DNA of 41,122 nucleotides from Flavobacteriales bacterium (lineage in GTDB: Bacteria; Bacteroidota; Bacteroidia; UBA10329). Under the pieces are notes generated by a model that was given only the letters and a program-made list of their open reading frames with translations, searched no databases and had not been told where the DNA came from. Positions 34,127 to 41,122 of this stretch are shown in pieces (position 1 is the stretch's first letter; every line of letters starts with the position of its first letter). The stretch spans positions 1-41,122 of the forward strand of contig JAIOYP010000036.1 in NCBI GenBank assembly GCA_021741155.1, given 5' to 3'. Position numbers and translations under genes: made by a program.

Positions 34127-34989
34127 GCAATGGCGATAAGGGCGATGGAAACTACGGCAAGCGAAATTCCGATCCAGTTTAGTTTTGAGAGTCGTTCGGA
34201 GAACAGCAATATGGCGAGCAAGGTACTGAGAAGTACAATTCCTGTATTGTTAATGGGGAAAACCACCGTGCTTTCGAGGTTTGGAAGATTGAGAGCTTGC
34301 AATAGAAAATGAATGGAGAAATAGTTAGGGATGCCGAGCGCAAACCCTGCCACGATGCTTTTTGCTTGAAGTGTCACGCCTTTGAATAGGCGGTTTCCGA
34401 TGGTAATTAAACTCCCTATGGAGGCGGCTGTGACGAAAAGCACTCCAGAGAAAATTTCAAATTCTCCATTACCTAATTGTGTTTTCTGCACGAATTTGAG
34501 GATGGTATCAAGAAAACCGCTTCCGAGGAAAATGAGGATAGGGAGGAAGAGATACTTCTTCTCCAGAACTACTCCATCAGACTTACGGATGGTGACAAGC
34601 GTTACCGCTAGAATGGCAAGCAGAATTCCCACGATTATTAATCCAGCCAACGATTCATGGTAGAGAATGAACCCAGCCGCCACGGGAATAACCAGCGACA
34701 TCTTATTGGCCACGGAACTAACTGCCACGCCCACTTTTTGTGAGGAAATGGCCATGGTGTAGAACACGCCAATGAAGGAACATCCTAAAATGAGTGCGCT
34801 CAAAGCCCAAGGACGAGTAACTATTTGTGCCACCGAGAAATTGGTTGGAGTCATCAGAAAGCCCAAGGTTGCCGCCACGATATAATTGACCGTAATGGCC
34901 TGAAAGGTGTGTACCTTGAACTTATCGAAGTACTTAAAAATCACCAGTAGAACCGATGATGAGAGGATGCTGAGCAGTAACGGAATCAT
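34123..34989 (-). CDS. EamA/DMT family permease
   Basis: A 288-residue membrane protein with about ten hydrophobic helices and two EamA halves, each ending in a helix near a conserved proline/asparagine segment (for example FPINNTGIVLLSTLLAILLFSE). Members export small metabolites; the substrate is not predictable. It overlaps ribD upstream and tlpA downstream by four bases each, strong evidence of translational coupling. Being beside ribD, flavin precursor export is possible but speculative. Confidence 0.82.
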   Translation of the reverse strand: MIPLLLSILSSSVLLVIFKYFDKFKVHTFQAITVNYIVAATLGFLMTPTNFSVAQIVTRPWALSALILGCSFIGVFYTMAISSQKVGVAVSSVANKMSLVIPVAAGFILYHESLAGLIIVGILLAILAVTLVTIRKSDGVVLEKKYLFLPILIFLGSGFLDTILKFVQKTQLGNGEFEIFSGVLFVTAASIGSLITIGNRLFKGVTLQAKSIVAGFALGIPNYFSIHFLLQALNLPNLESTVVFPINNTGIVLLSTLLAILLFSERLSKLNWIGISLAVVSIALIAIA

Positions 34990-36035
34990 CGGTTTCTGTA
35001 GGTCAATAAGCGATCGTTACCGACTTGAGTTTCTGCTTCTGGAGGTTCGTTTAATGCAATGGTTTTCACGCCCTTTTCAATCGTTAATGGAGCAACAAAT
35101 CGTCTGATCTCATCCCACAATCCAGCATTGTAGAACGAACCATGAAGTGTTGGTCCGCCTTCTACAATCACCGATTGAATGTTTCGAGTGTGGAGTTCGG
35201 ATAGGATGGCTTGCAGATTCATCACGCTTTCCATCGGAATCCGTTCAGCCCCATTTTTCCTTTTTCCTTTTTCCTTTTCTCCTTCACAGAAAACCAATGT
35301 TTCCGCCTCATCACTAAAGATATTGGCTGATTCAGGCGTCTCCAACTTTCCATCCAGCAGTATTCTAATTGGGTTCTTTCCCGAATACTTTCTGGTGGTT
35401 AAACTCGGATTGTCGAGCAAGGCGGTGTTCTTGCCTACCATGATGGCGGCTTCTTCTGAGCGCCATTTGTGAACGAGAATGTTTGCAGTCTCGCCAGTAA
35501 TCTTCAAAGAGGGTTCGCTAGCTTTCGTTCTTGCGTTATCCACAAAGCCATCTGTTGTTTCCGCCCATTTCAGAATGATGTACGGTCGCTTCTTCTGATG
35601 GAAGGTGAAGAATCGCCTGTTTACTTCCTGCGCTTCTGCTTCAAGCACACCAATCTTGACATCAATTCCTGCTTCCATCAGCCGTTTGATGCCCAATCCG
35701 TTTACTTGTGCAAAAGGGTCGAGGCAAGCGATAACCACGCGCCTAATGTTCTTCTCAATAATGAGATTGGCGCAGGGAGGAGTTTTTCCGAAATGGGCGC
35801 AGGGTTCCAAACTCACATACAAGGTAGAATGGGGTAGAAGCGAAGCATCTTTTATTGAATGGATGGCATTTACCTCGGCATGGTTGCCGCCATACGGACT
35901 GGTGTGGCCTTCGCCAATTATGCGGCTATCGTGCACAATCACACAGCCAACCATCGGGTTGGGGGCCACAGAACCAGCGCCTAATTGCGCCAGTTCTAAG
36001 CAGCGAAGCATGTATTGTTCAGATGTGGAGGCCAA
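34986..36035 (-). CDS. ribD: Bifunctional riboflavin deaminase/reductase
   Basis: A 349-residue RibD: N-terminal cytidine-deaminase-like domain with zinc site HAEVNAI and PCAHFGKTPPC, and C-terminal reductase domain (after about 150; KWAETTDGFV, then VEGGPTLHGSF). It performs two riboflavin pathway steps. The frame starts at TTG 36035 (eight residues before the first ATG at 36011); the extra SEQYMLRCLELA fits the family, so TTG is preferred but not certain. Inside the reductase domain, bases 35254-35274 hold three exact TTTTTCC heptamers (plus strand), encoding a GEKEKGKRK stretch that looks inserted. Confidence 0.9.
   Translation of the reverse strand: MASTSEQYMLRCLELAQLGAGSVAPNPMVGCVIVHDSRIIGEGHTSPYGGNHAEVNAIHSIKDASLLPHSTLYVSLEPCAHFGKTPPCANLIIEKNIRRVVIACLDPFAQVNGLGIKRLMEAGIDVKIGVLEAEAQEVNRRFFTFHQKKRPYIILKWAETTDGFVDNARTKASEPSLKITGETANILVHKWRSEEAAIMVGKNTALLDNPSLTTRKYSGKNPIRILLDGKLETPESANIFSDEAETLVFCEGEKEKGKRKNGAERIPMESVMNLQAILSELHTRNIQSVIVEGGPTLHGSFYNAGLWDEIRRFVAPLTIEKGVKTIALNEPPEAETQVGNDRLLTYRNR
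35254..35274. repeat. Heptanucleotide repeat inside ribD
   Basis: TTTTTCC three times without interruption, followed by a variant TTTTCTCC unit. Seven is not a multiple of three, so gain or loss of a unit would shift the ribD frame. Confidence 0.8.
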
Positions 36036-36051
36036 CGGAGTGCTAAAAAGG

Positions 36052-36582
36052 CTACTTCATTTCTATGCCGAGGTGCTTCATCACTTCGGGCGTAAGGTTG
36101 TCCTCATCTGGTCCTACAATAACGATTGAGTTTCCTGTGCCATCAGCAGAACTGAGCACATATCGGTAGCCCAACTTGGCAGCCACTTCATCCATGGCCT
36201 TTTCCAATTTCTTCGCCACAGGCGAAAGCAATTCGCTTCGTTTGGCGTAAATCTCTTGTTCTGTATTACTAATCATGGCATCCATGTCGGCTTTCATGGT
36301 TTTCACCTCATTCTGGGCAATAATCTTTCCTGCATCGCTTAGTTCACCAGAATCCGACTTCTTCTGGAAGGCTTCCAATTTCTTAGCAATATCCGCCTTC
36401 TTCTTCTCAATCTCTGCCTGCTTTTCGGCTGTAAAGCGGTCGATGATGGTCATCATTTCTTTCGCCTCTGGCATGTTGTTCATCACCATATCCATATACA
36501 CGTAGCCTATCTTGGTTTCATTGGGTACGTTTGCCGAAATGCCGATGAAGGCCAGAAGGCCGATAATAACTAGGTTTTTCAT
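36052..36582 (-). CDS. OmpH/Skp family periplasmic chaperone
   Basis: A 176-residue OmpH/Skp-type protein with a signal peptide (MKNLVIIGLLAFIGISA). The mature part opens with KIGYVYMDMVMNNMPE, then a long coiled-coil (KKKADIAKKLEAFQKKSD) and a C-terminal part LGYRYVLSSADGTG. It would chaperone outer-membrane proteins in the periplasm. An in-frame ATG eight codons upstream (36606) exists; the 36582 start gives a cleaner signal sequence. The ribD start follows after 16 bases. Confidence 0.88.
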   Translation of the reverse strand: MKNLVIIGLLAFIGISANVPNETKIGYVYMDMVMNNMPEAKEMMTIIDRFTAEKQAEIEKKKADIAKKLEAFQKKSDSGELSDAGKIIAQNEVKTMKADMDAMISNTEQEIYAKRSELLSPVAKKLEKAMDEVAAKLGYRYVLSSADGTGNSIVIVGPDEDNLTPEVMKHLGIEMK

Positions 36583-36636
36583 ATTTGTTTTAGTTTGAGT
36601 ATTCATGTTAAGAAAGAATGTTTTAAGCTCAAAAAT

Positions 36637-36687
36637 GGGACGAAGGACGAGGGGCGAAGGACGGGCTCGTCTCTTGTCACTCGTCCC
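36637..36687. repeat. GGGACGA...TCGTCCC inverted repeat
   Basis: GGGACGA (36637-36643) and TCGTCCC (36681-36687) are inverted copies; between them are GGACGAGG and CTCGTCTCTTGTC segments that can also pair. A simple-sequence intergenic repeat between the divergent ompH and plsC genes. Confidence 0.55.
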
Positions 36688-36801
36688 TTGTCTCTTAAAT
36701 ACGGAGTTACTAATGAGTATTTCATTATTTTTTCCGAATATCTTAATTCACGTGAGTAAGGTGGTTTAGTTATTTCGGCCGCAAGTTACATTCAACCATC
36801 A

Positions 36802-37533
36802 ATGGGAGCAATTCTGCTGTTTCTTAGAAGTATTGTGTTTATTGTGCTTACGCTGTCCTGTACGCTGGTAGCATTGCTTGGCGGTATTCCATTTGGGCAC
36901 AAATTCGCGTTAGGTACACAGCGTTTCTGGTCGGTTACCATGCTAAAGGTGTTTGGGGTAAAGGTGGTGCTGCACGGCAAGAAACCGCAGGTGGGATTGA
37001 TGATGTCCAACCACCAATCGTACATCGATATTTGGCTCATTCCTAAATACGCCATCACTGTTTTTGTGGCCAAGGCCGAAGTAAAAAAGATGCCGTTGGT
37101 GGGCTGGGGCGCCAGTTCTGTAAACACGGTTTATGTGGATAGAAACGACAAGGAAAGCCGCCAAAAGACCAAGAATGCCATCTCTGAACGGATTAAAAAA
37201 GGGCGTTCGGTTATCATTTTCCCAGAAGGGACAACGGGCGATGGCAACGGATTACTTCCCCTGAAACCAGGCATGTTCTTTAACGCTGCTGAAGAAGGAT
37301 TTCCCATCATTCCCACCGCCATCTTTTACGAAAACTCAGATTTAGCGTGGGTGGGCGATGACCCCATTGGTGCTCATTTTGCCCGCAACTTCTCTAAGCT
37401 ATCTACCACGGCTCATATCGTTTTCGGAGAACCCATGACGGGCTCAGACGGGGAGGAACTGATGGAACGCTATCGGCTGTGGATGTTGGAGCAACTTGAT
37501 TTACTGAAAAGCAAATTCCGAACAGAATTGTAG
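36802..37533 (+). CDS. plsC: 1-acyl-sn-glycerol-3-phosphate acyltransferase (PlsC family)
   Basis: A 243-residue membrane acyltransferase. One N-terminal hydrophobic helix, catalytic NHQSYID (H-x4-D) near residues 71-77, and FPEGTTGDG near 140-148 that binds the phosphate. It esterifies lysophosphatidic acid at position 2 in phospholipid synthesis; a related acyl transfer, for example to another lysolipid, cannot be excluded. Same strand as the following di-heme gene but 95 bases apart, with a dyad and -7-like box between. Confidence 0.85.
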   Translation: MGAILLFLRSIVFIVLTLSCTLVALLGGIPFGHKFALGTQRFWSVTMLKVFGVKVVLHGKKPQVGLMMSNHQSYIDIWLIPKYAITVFVAKAEVKKMPLVGWGASSVNTVYVDRNDKESRQKTKNAISERIKKGRSVIIFPEGTTGDGNGLLPLKPGMFFNAAEEGFPIIPTAIFYENSDLAWVGDDPIGAHFARNFSKLSTTAHIVFGEPMTGSDGEELMERYRLWMLEQLDLLKSKFRTEL

Positions 37534-37547
37534 AATTCTTGCTTTAG

Positions 37548-37593
37548 ATGACAACAGTCATGCATCTCACTTTGCGGCATACCTGTACATTTA
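37548..37593 (+). promoter_or_regulatory. Dyad and -7 candidate upstream of first di-heme gene
   Basis: ATGAC-AACA-GTCAT (37548-37561) is a Crp/Fnr-type dyad. TACATTTA (37586-37593), one mismatch to TAnnTTTG, follows. Dyad centre to -7 start is 31.5 bases, near the -41 to -44 position typical of activator sites. Confidence 0.4.
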
Positions 37594-37628
37594 GGCAACT
37601 TTCAACCTAAAAGATTGTTCTTGCACTG

Positions 37629-38696
37629 ATGGCTCGCTTTTTTCCTTTTGTTTTTCTTGTTGTGGCGCTGGTTTCTGGTTGCAATCAGCCAGACGATAAC
37701 GACCCGTACATCACCACAGCTTACGTGTTGCAAATTCCGCAGGGATTGCCGCCTATGGATGCGTTTATTCCGCTGAATAATCCGATGACCGTAGAAGGCG
37801 TTGCCTTGGGCAGAAAGCTGTTTTACGACCCCATTCTTTCGGGCGATAATACCCAAGCTTGTGCCGATTGTCACAAGCAAGAAACAGGTTTTGGCGACCC
37901 AAGGCGGTTTAGTGAGGGAATTGATGGAAGTTTTGGGAATAGACAAGCCATGACCATCATCAACATGGGATGGAATCAGTTCGGTTTCTTTTGGGATGGG
38001 AGAGAGACCACGCTCGAAGATCAGGCATTAAAGCCAGTGACCAACCCTATAGAAATGAATGCTACGTGGCCAGAAGTGGAGGTCAAATTGAATGCAAATG
38101 CAGATTACAAACTCCTCTTTAAGCAGGCGTATGATGTAGATTACATCGATTCGCTTACCGTTGCCAAAGCCATTGCGCAGTTCGAACGCACGCTCATTTC
38201 GGGCAATTCGAGGTTTGATAAGTGGTACAATCAGCAGAGTTCGCAACTAAGCGAGTCGGAATTGCGTGGTTTTGTGCTGTTTCAAAGCAACGATGGAGCC
38301 GATTGTTTCCATTGTCATAATCTGGGTGGGCTCATTACAACAAATAGGTTTGAAAACAACGGTTTAGATTTGGATTTTACCGCAGATTTAGGACACTTTT
38401 TGGTAACAGGAGATTTGGCCGATAAAGGGAGGTTTCGCATACCAACACTTAGGAATATTGAACTGACTGCACCATACATGCACGATGGTCGGTTTCAGAC
38501 CTTAGAACAAGTGGTAGACCATTATAGTGAAGGTCTTCAGTGGTCAGAAAACATAAACGCATCCAGCCTACAGTTTGCACACGATGGAGGTGTACAGTTA
38601 ACACCAGATGAAAAGCAGGATCTCATTGCCTTCCTCAAAACATTTACGGATCAGGAGTTCATCGCCAATCCTAGCTTCAGCAATCCGAATCCATAG
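37629..38696 (+). CDS. Di-heme peroxidase-like lipoprotein (MbnH/MauG family)
   Basis: A 355-residue lipoprotein (lipobox ending at Cys18) with two heme c motifs, CADCH (Cys78-His82) and CFHCH (Cys226-His230), in the layout of bacterial di-heme cytochrome c peroxidases and MauG/MbnH. ETGFGDPRRF and LTAPYMHDGRF are family blocks. MbnH enzymes oxidise a tryptophan of the partner MbnP to kynurenine, which helps bind copper. An MbnP-family gene follows after 12 bases, so that role is favoured over plain peroxide scavenging. Confidence 0.88.
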   Translation: MARFFPFVFLVVALVSGCNQPDDNDPYITTAYVLQIPQGLPPMDAFIPLNNPMTVEGVALGRKLFYDPILSGDNTQACADCHKQETGFGDPRRFSEGIDGSFGNRQAMTIINMGWNQFGFFWDGRETTLEDQALKPVTNPIEMNATWPEVEVKLNANADYKLLFKQAYDVDYIDSLTVAKAIAQFERTLISGNSRFDKWYNQQSSQLSESELRGFVLFQSNDGADCFHCHNLGGLITTNRFENNGLDLDFTADLGHFLVTGDLADKGRFRIPTLRNIELTAPYMHDGRFQTLEQVVDHYSEGLQWSENINASSLQFAHDGGVQLTPDEKQDLIAFLKTFTDQEFIANPSFSNPNP

Positions 38697-38704
38697 TAAC
38701 TTTA
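38697..38704 (+). promoter_or_regulatory. -7 box candidate for mbnP
   Basis: TAACTTTA, one mismatch to TAnnTTTG, four bases before the ATG at 38709. It partly overlaps the end of the preceding gene. Confidence 0.3.
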
Positions 38705-38708
38705 CTTC

Positions 38709-39500
38709 ATGAACAAGTATCTCATTCTCTTTTTCCTTTCAGGATTCGTTCTTAGCTCCTGCAATAAAGACGGTTGCATAGACCCAACCGCCCTCAACTA
38801 CGACCCAAATGCCGAAGCAGAAGATGGTAGCTGCGTTTATTTAACGCAAAACCTGAATTTTCAGTTCAATTCAAAACTCGGAACGGCAGATTTTGCCTTT
38901 GATACCGAAGCATTGGTAAACGGACGCAAAGTGAAATTCACACGGGCTCAGATGTATTTGAGCGGATTCACCTTCAACGGAAACAGTGGCGAATACGCGC
39001 TTACCAACCCGTATCTGCTATTAAAAGCGGGTATTTCAGACTACAATTTGGGTTATTTGCCTGTTGGCGATTATTCCACCTTCAGTTTTAGTGCTGGGGT
39101 AGATAGTGTTTCTAATCACACCGATCCAGCCAGTTTTGCTAGCAGCAGCGCACTTTCGGCCAACAATCCAGACCACATGCATTGGGGTTGGGATCCTGGC
39201 TATATCTTTTTCGTTCTAGAAGGAATGGTAGATACAACTGCCAACATGGATGGTACCGCTAATGCTCCGTTTATATTTCATGTAGGAACAGATGCCCTTC
39301 GGGTGGATATGGCCTTTGCAAAACAGATTAATTCTCTTGCTGATGGCACCAACATCGAAATGGATGTGGATTGGCTCAAGTTGTTGGATGGTACAAACAT
39401 GACGGGCGATGTAGCTACACGGTCAACGCATACTACCAATAACTTCAGTTTAGCTGCGCTGATGGTTTCAAACGTGGATGGGGCGTTTAGCGTGCATTGA
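38709..39500 (+). CDS. MbnP family copper-binding lipoprotein
   Basis: A 263-residue lipoprotein (SSC lipobox, Cys18). Directly after it comes a GCIDPTALNYDPNAEAEDGSC segment (23-42), a short repeat common in Bacteroidota surface proteins. The rest matches MbnP: FQFNSKLG, FTRAQMYLSGF, VGDYSTFSFSAGVD and the diagnostic MHWGWDPGYIFFVLEG (157-172). His156, His158, Trp159 and Trp161 are candidates for copper ligands and for the oxidised tryptophan. It lies between two di-heme genes and ends before a strong hairpin. Confidence 0.85.
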   Translation: MNKYLILFFLSGFVLSSCNKDGCIDPTALNYDPNAEAEDGSCVYLTQNLNFQFNSKLGTADFAFDTEALVNGRKVKFTRAQMYLSGFTFNGNSGEYALTNPYLLLKAGISDYNLGYLPVGDYSTFSFSAGVDSVSNHTDPASFASSSALSANNPDHMHWGWDPGYIFFVLEGMVDTTANMDGTANAPFIFHVGTDALRVDMAFAKQINSLADGTNIEMDVDWLKLLDGTNMTGDVATRSTHTTNNFSLAALMVSNVDGAFSVH

Positions 39501-39527
39501 TTTAAGCAAGTCAAGAATGAATCGTTT

Positions 39528-39565
39528 AACTCACCCCCGTTCAGCTTGCTGAACGGGGGTGAGTT
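39528..39565. terminator. Perfect 18-bp stem hairpin after mbnP
   Basis: 39528-39545 and 39548-39565 are exact inverted copies (AACTCACCCCCGTTCAGC and its complement) with a two-base gap. The GC-rich stem is very stable. No U-run follows on either strand, so it may end, slow or protect the mbnP transcript rather than act as a classical terminator. Confidence 0.6.
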
Positions 39566-39589
39566 GTAAAAGCTTCGTACAATACACCA

Positions 39590-40612
39590 ATGATCCTCCA
39601 AAAACACATATTCTCAATCCTTGGAAGTGTGTTTCTATTGCTAGCAAGCGGCTGTCAAACCGATGAGCCCGTTCCGTACAAACTCAACGTTCCCAGTTGG
39701 TTTCCCGAAATGGAAATCCCTGCCGAAAACCAGCTCACCAAGGCTCGGATTGAAGTTGGGAGAAAGCTGTTTTACGAACCGCTGCTGTCGCTCGATTCAT
39801 CTATTTCCTGCGGTACATGTCACTTGCAGGAGAACGCATTCACGCAAGAACTTCCCATAAGCTTAGGAGTGGATGGCGCATTAGGATTGCGGAACGCACC
39901 CACATTGGCAAACATCGGTTTTGCGCCTTATTTCTTTCATGATGGAGGCGTTTTAACGCTTGAGTTGCAATCGCAACAGCCCATCTTTTCGGTAGATGAA
40001 ATGCGTTTTAGCATTGCTGGTTTTCTTGAGCGAATTGAGAATGATGCCGAGTACAAACGCATGTTTGCAGAAGCCTACAACCGAGAGCCCGATGCGTTCG
40101 GAATAACCAGAGCCATTGCCAGTTTTGAGCGCACATTCATCAGCGCTACTTCTCGTTTCGATCAGTTTGAATACCAAGGAATAACGGATGCACTTTCAGA
40201 ACAAGAAAAGCGGGGCAGAACGCTCTTCTTCTCAGAAACGGCTAAGTGTTCGAGCTGTCACGAACCGCCCTTATTCACCAATTACAAGTTTGAGAACATT
40301 GGACTATACCTCAATTATGCCGATTCGGGCAGAGCACGGATAAGCCATTTGTCAGAAGACAACGGAAAGTTCAAAGTTCCAACCGTGCGAAACGTAGAGC
40401 TCACCGCGCCTTACATGCACAATGGAAGCATGCAAACCTTAGAAGAAGTTGTAGAGCATTTCAATTCGGGAGGCGTAAATCATCCTAATCAGAGTGAGAA
40501 AATCCAACCGCTGAACTTGAATCAGCAAGAAAAAGAAGACCTAGTTGCATTTCTAAAAACGTTAACCGACCAATCCTTTCTCACGGATACGGAAATAAGC
40601 AATCCCAATTAG
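39590..40612 (+). CDS. Second di-heme peroxidase-like lipoprotein (MbnH/MauG family)
   Basis: A 340-residue paralogue of the 37629 protein. Lipobox ends at Cys22; heme motifs are CGTCH (Cys74-His78) and CSSCH (Cys220-His224). VRNVELTAPYMHNGSMQTLEEVVEHF matches the first copy (ELTAPYMHDGRFQTLEQVV). It is separated from mbnP by the hairpin at 39528-39565. It might modify the same MbnP or act as a peroxidase; which of the two di-heme proteins pairs with MbnP is not determined. Confidence 0.88.
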   Translation: MILQKHIFSILGSVFLLLASGCQTDEPVPYKLNVPSWFPEMEIPAENQLTKARIEVGRKLFYEPLLSLDSSISCGTCHLQENAFTQELPISLGVDGALGLRNAPTLANIGFAPYFFHDGGVLTLELQSQQPIFSVDEMRFSIAGFLERIENDAEYKRMFAEAYNREPDAFGITRAIASFERTFISATSRFDQFEYQGITDALSEQEKRGRTLFFSETAKCSSCHEPPLFTNYKFENIGLYLNYADSGRARISHLSEDNGKFKVPTVRNVELTAPYMHNGSMQTLEEVVEHFNSGGVNHPNQSEKIQPLNLNQQEKEDLVAFLKTLTDQSFLTDTEISNPN

Positions 40613-40627
40613 CCTGTTGAAAGTAAT

Positions 40628-40643
40628 GTGACTGCCGTCACGG
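40628..40643. promoter_or_regulatory. CRP-like dyad upstream of tauE/safE
   Basis: TGTGA-N6-TCACG, one base from the CRP consensus TGTGAnnnnnnTCACA (core GTGACTGCCGTCAC). Its centre is 28.5 bases before the -7 box at 40664, close to the -41.5 activator position if transcription starts near 40677. Confidence 0.45.
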
Positions 40644-40663
40644 CTACCGAAGTTCGTCCACCT

Positions 40664-40671
40664 ACATTTGT
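40664..40671 (+). promoter_or_regulatory. -7 box of tauE/safE gene
   Basis: TACATTTG, an exact TAnnTTTG match, eight bases before the ATG at 40680. Confidence 0.45.
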
Positions 40672-40679
40672 TGTCGAAA

Positions 40680-41122
40680 TGGAAATAATTGGTTGGATAA
40701 TGGCATTGGTAATTGGGCTCACGCTCGGTTTGTTGGGTGGAGGAGGCTCCATTCTAACAGTTCCTGTGTTGGTTTATCTACTCGCCATGGATCCAATTGT
40801 AGCAACAGGATATTCACTTTTCATCGTTGGCGTTTCATCATTTTTTGGAGCATTCAGCTACTGGACAAAAAAGCGTGTAGATTTTAAAGTAGTAGCAGTT
40901 TTGGGTTCAGCCTCCATTGCAGCGGTCTATTTGGCACGGAGAGTTATTGTTCCCGCCATTCCTGACGAAATCTTTCAGATTGGCGATTTCATGCTTACCC
41001 CCAACATGAGCATTATGGTGCTTTTTGCACTGTTGATGTTGGGCCCGTCTTATTCCATGATAACAGGAGAAACGTCATCCAAAGAATCACAAGAAGCAAT
41101 CAAATACAACTATCTAGGATTG
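40680..41122 (+). CDS. TauE/SafE family permease (partial)
   Basis: N-terminal 147 residues of a membrane permease, cut by the window end. MEIIGWIMALVIGLTLGLLG followed by GGGSILTVPVLVYLL is the family signature, then helices around 45-65 and 75-92. Family members export sulfite or organosulfonates, or transport other small anions. ATG at 40680; the frame is open to the last base. It lies after the two di-heme genes and has its own candidate promoter with a CRP-like dyad. Confidence 0.85.

Noticed and set aside
39528..39565. Standard intrinsic terminator
   Set aside because: Stem is perfect, but neither strand has a following U-run; kept only as a hairpin with uncertain role.

Overview
The window is chromosomal DNA from a member of the Bacteroidota, most likely of the Flavobacteriales grade; I cannot name genus or species. 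The reasons are a C-terminal type IX secretion (Por) sorting domain on a secreted metalloprotease, lipoprotein signals with few residues after the cysteine, -7 boxes of the TAnnTTTG type, absence of clear Shine-Dalgarno sequences, and a gene set (DUF349, DUF368, ComA-type phosphosulfolactate synthase, RlmF, OmpH/Skp, DUF4369-like TlpA) typical of that phylum. No rRNA, tRNA, CRISPR array or transposase was seen.

Layout. 1-8165: housekeeping genes in mixed orientation (SDR oxidoreductase, shikimate kinase aroK, a phosphoribosyltransferase, a Crp/Fnr regulator, two membrane proteins, a cysteine-pair protein, a 570-residue DUF349 protein, rlmF, a secreted TPR-like protein). 8398-11493: a minus-strand MoxR ATPase / CoxE-like VWA pair split by a roughly 1-kb cassette carrying a PIN-domain toxin-antitoxin pair; the cassette is bracketed by two copies of the 5' end of the VWA gene. 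11531-15932: a minus-strand run of TPR protein, comA, rhodanese, DUF368 and aroE, several joined by one-base stop/start overlaps.

16214-26380: phenylacetyl-CoA degradation. paaABCD (epoxidase) is followed by paaG, paaH, paaI, then a block of unrelated genes (a second toxin-antitoxin pair, a DUF3124 lipoprotein, a MarC protein and a sterol-desaturase-family gene broken by one in-frame TGA), then the thiolase paaJ and paaY. paaE, paaK and paaZ are not in the window. A perfect 8+8 palindrome sits just upstream of paaA. 26696-29158 is priA.

29312-36582: minus-strand genes: GT2 glycosyltransferase behind a Uma2-family nuclease, a T9SS metalloprotease, and a tightly overlapping ompH-ribD-DMT transporter-tlpA run. 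36802-41122, plus strand: plsC-type acyltransferase, then two di-heme MbnH/MauG-like lipoproteins flanking one MbnP-family lipoprotein, and the start of a TauE/SafE permease cut by the window end.

Most interesting: (i) the toxin-antitoxin cassette that duplicated and regenerated the 5' end of its target gene, shifting its start from ATG to TTG; (ii) the lone in-frame TGA in the sterol desaturase gene; (iii) several genes whose -7 box ends 4-5 bases before the ATG, predicting leaderless mRNAs; (iv) the MbnH-MbnP-MbnH module with matching TGAC-N4-GTCA dyads; (v) several families of structured intergenic repeats.
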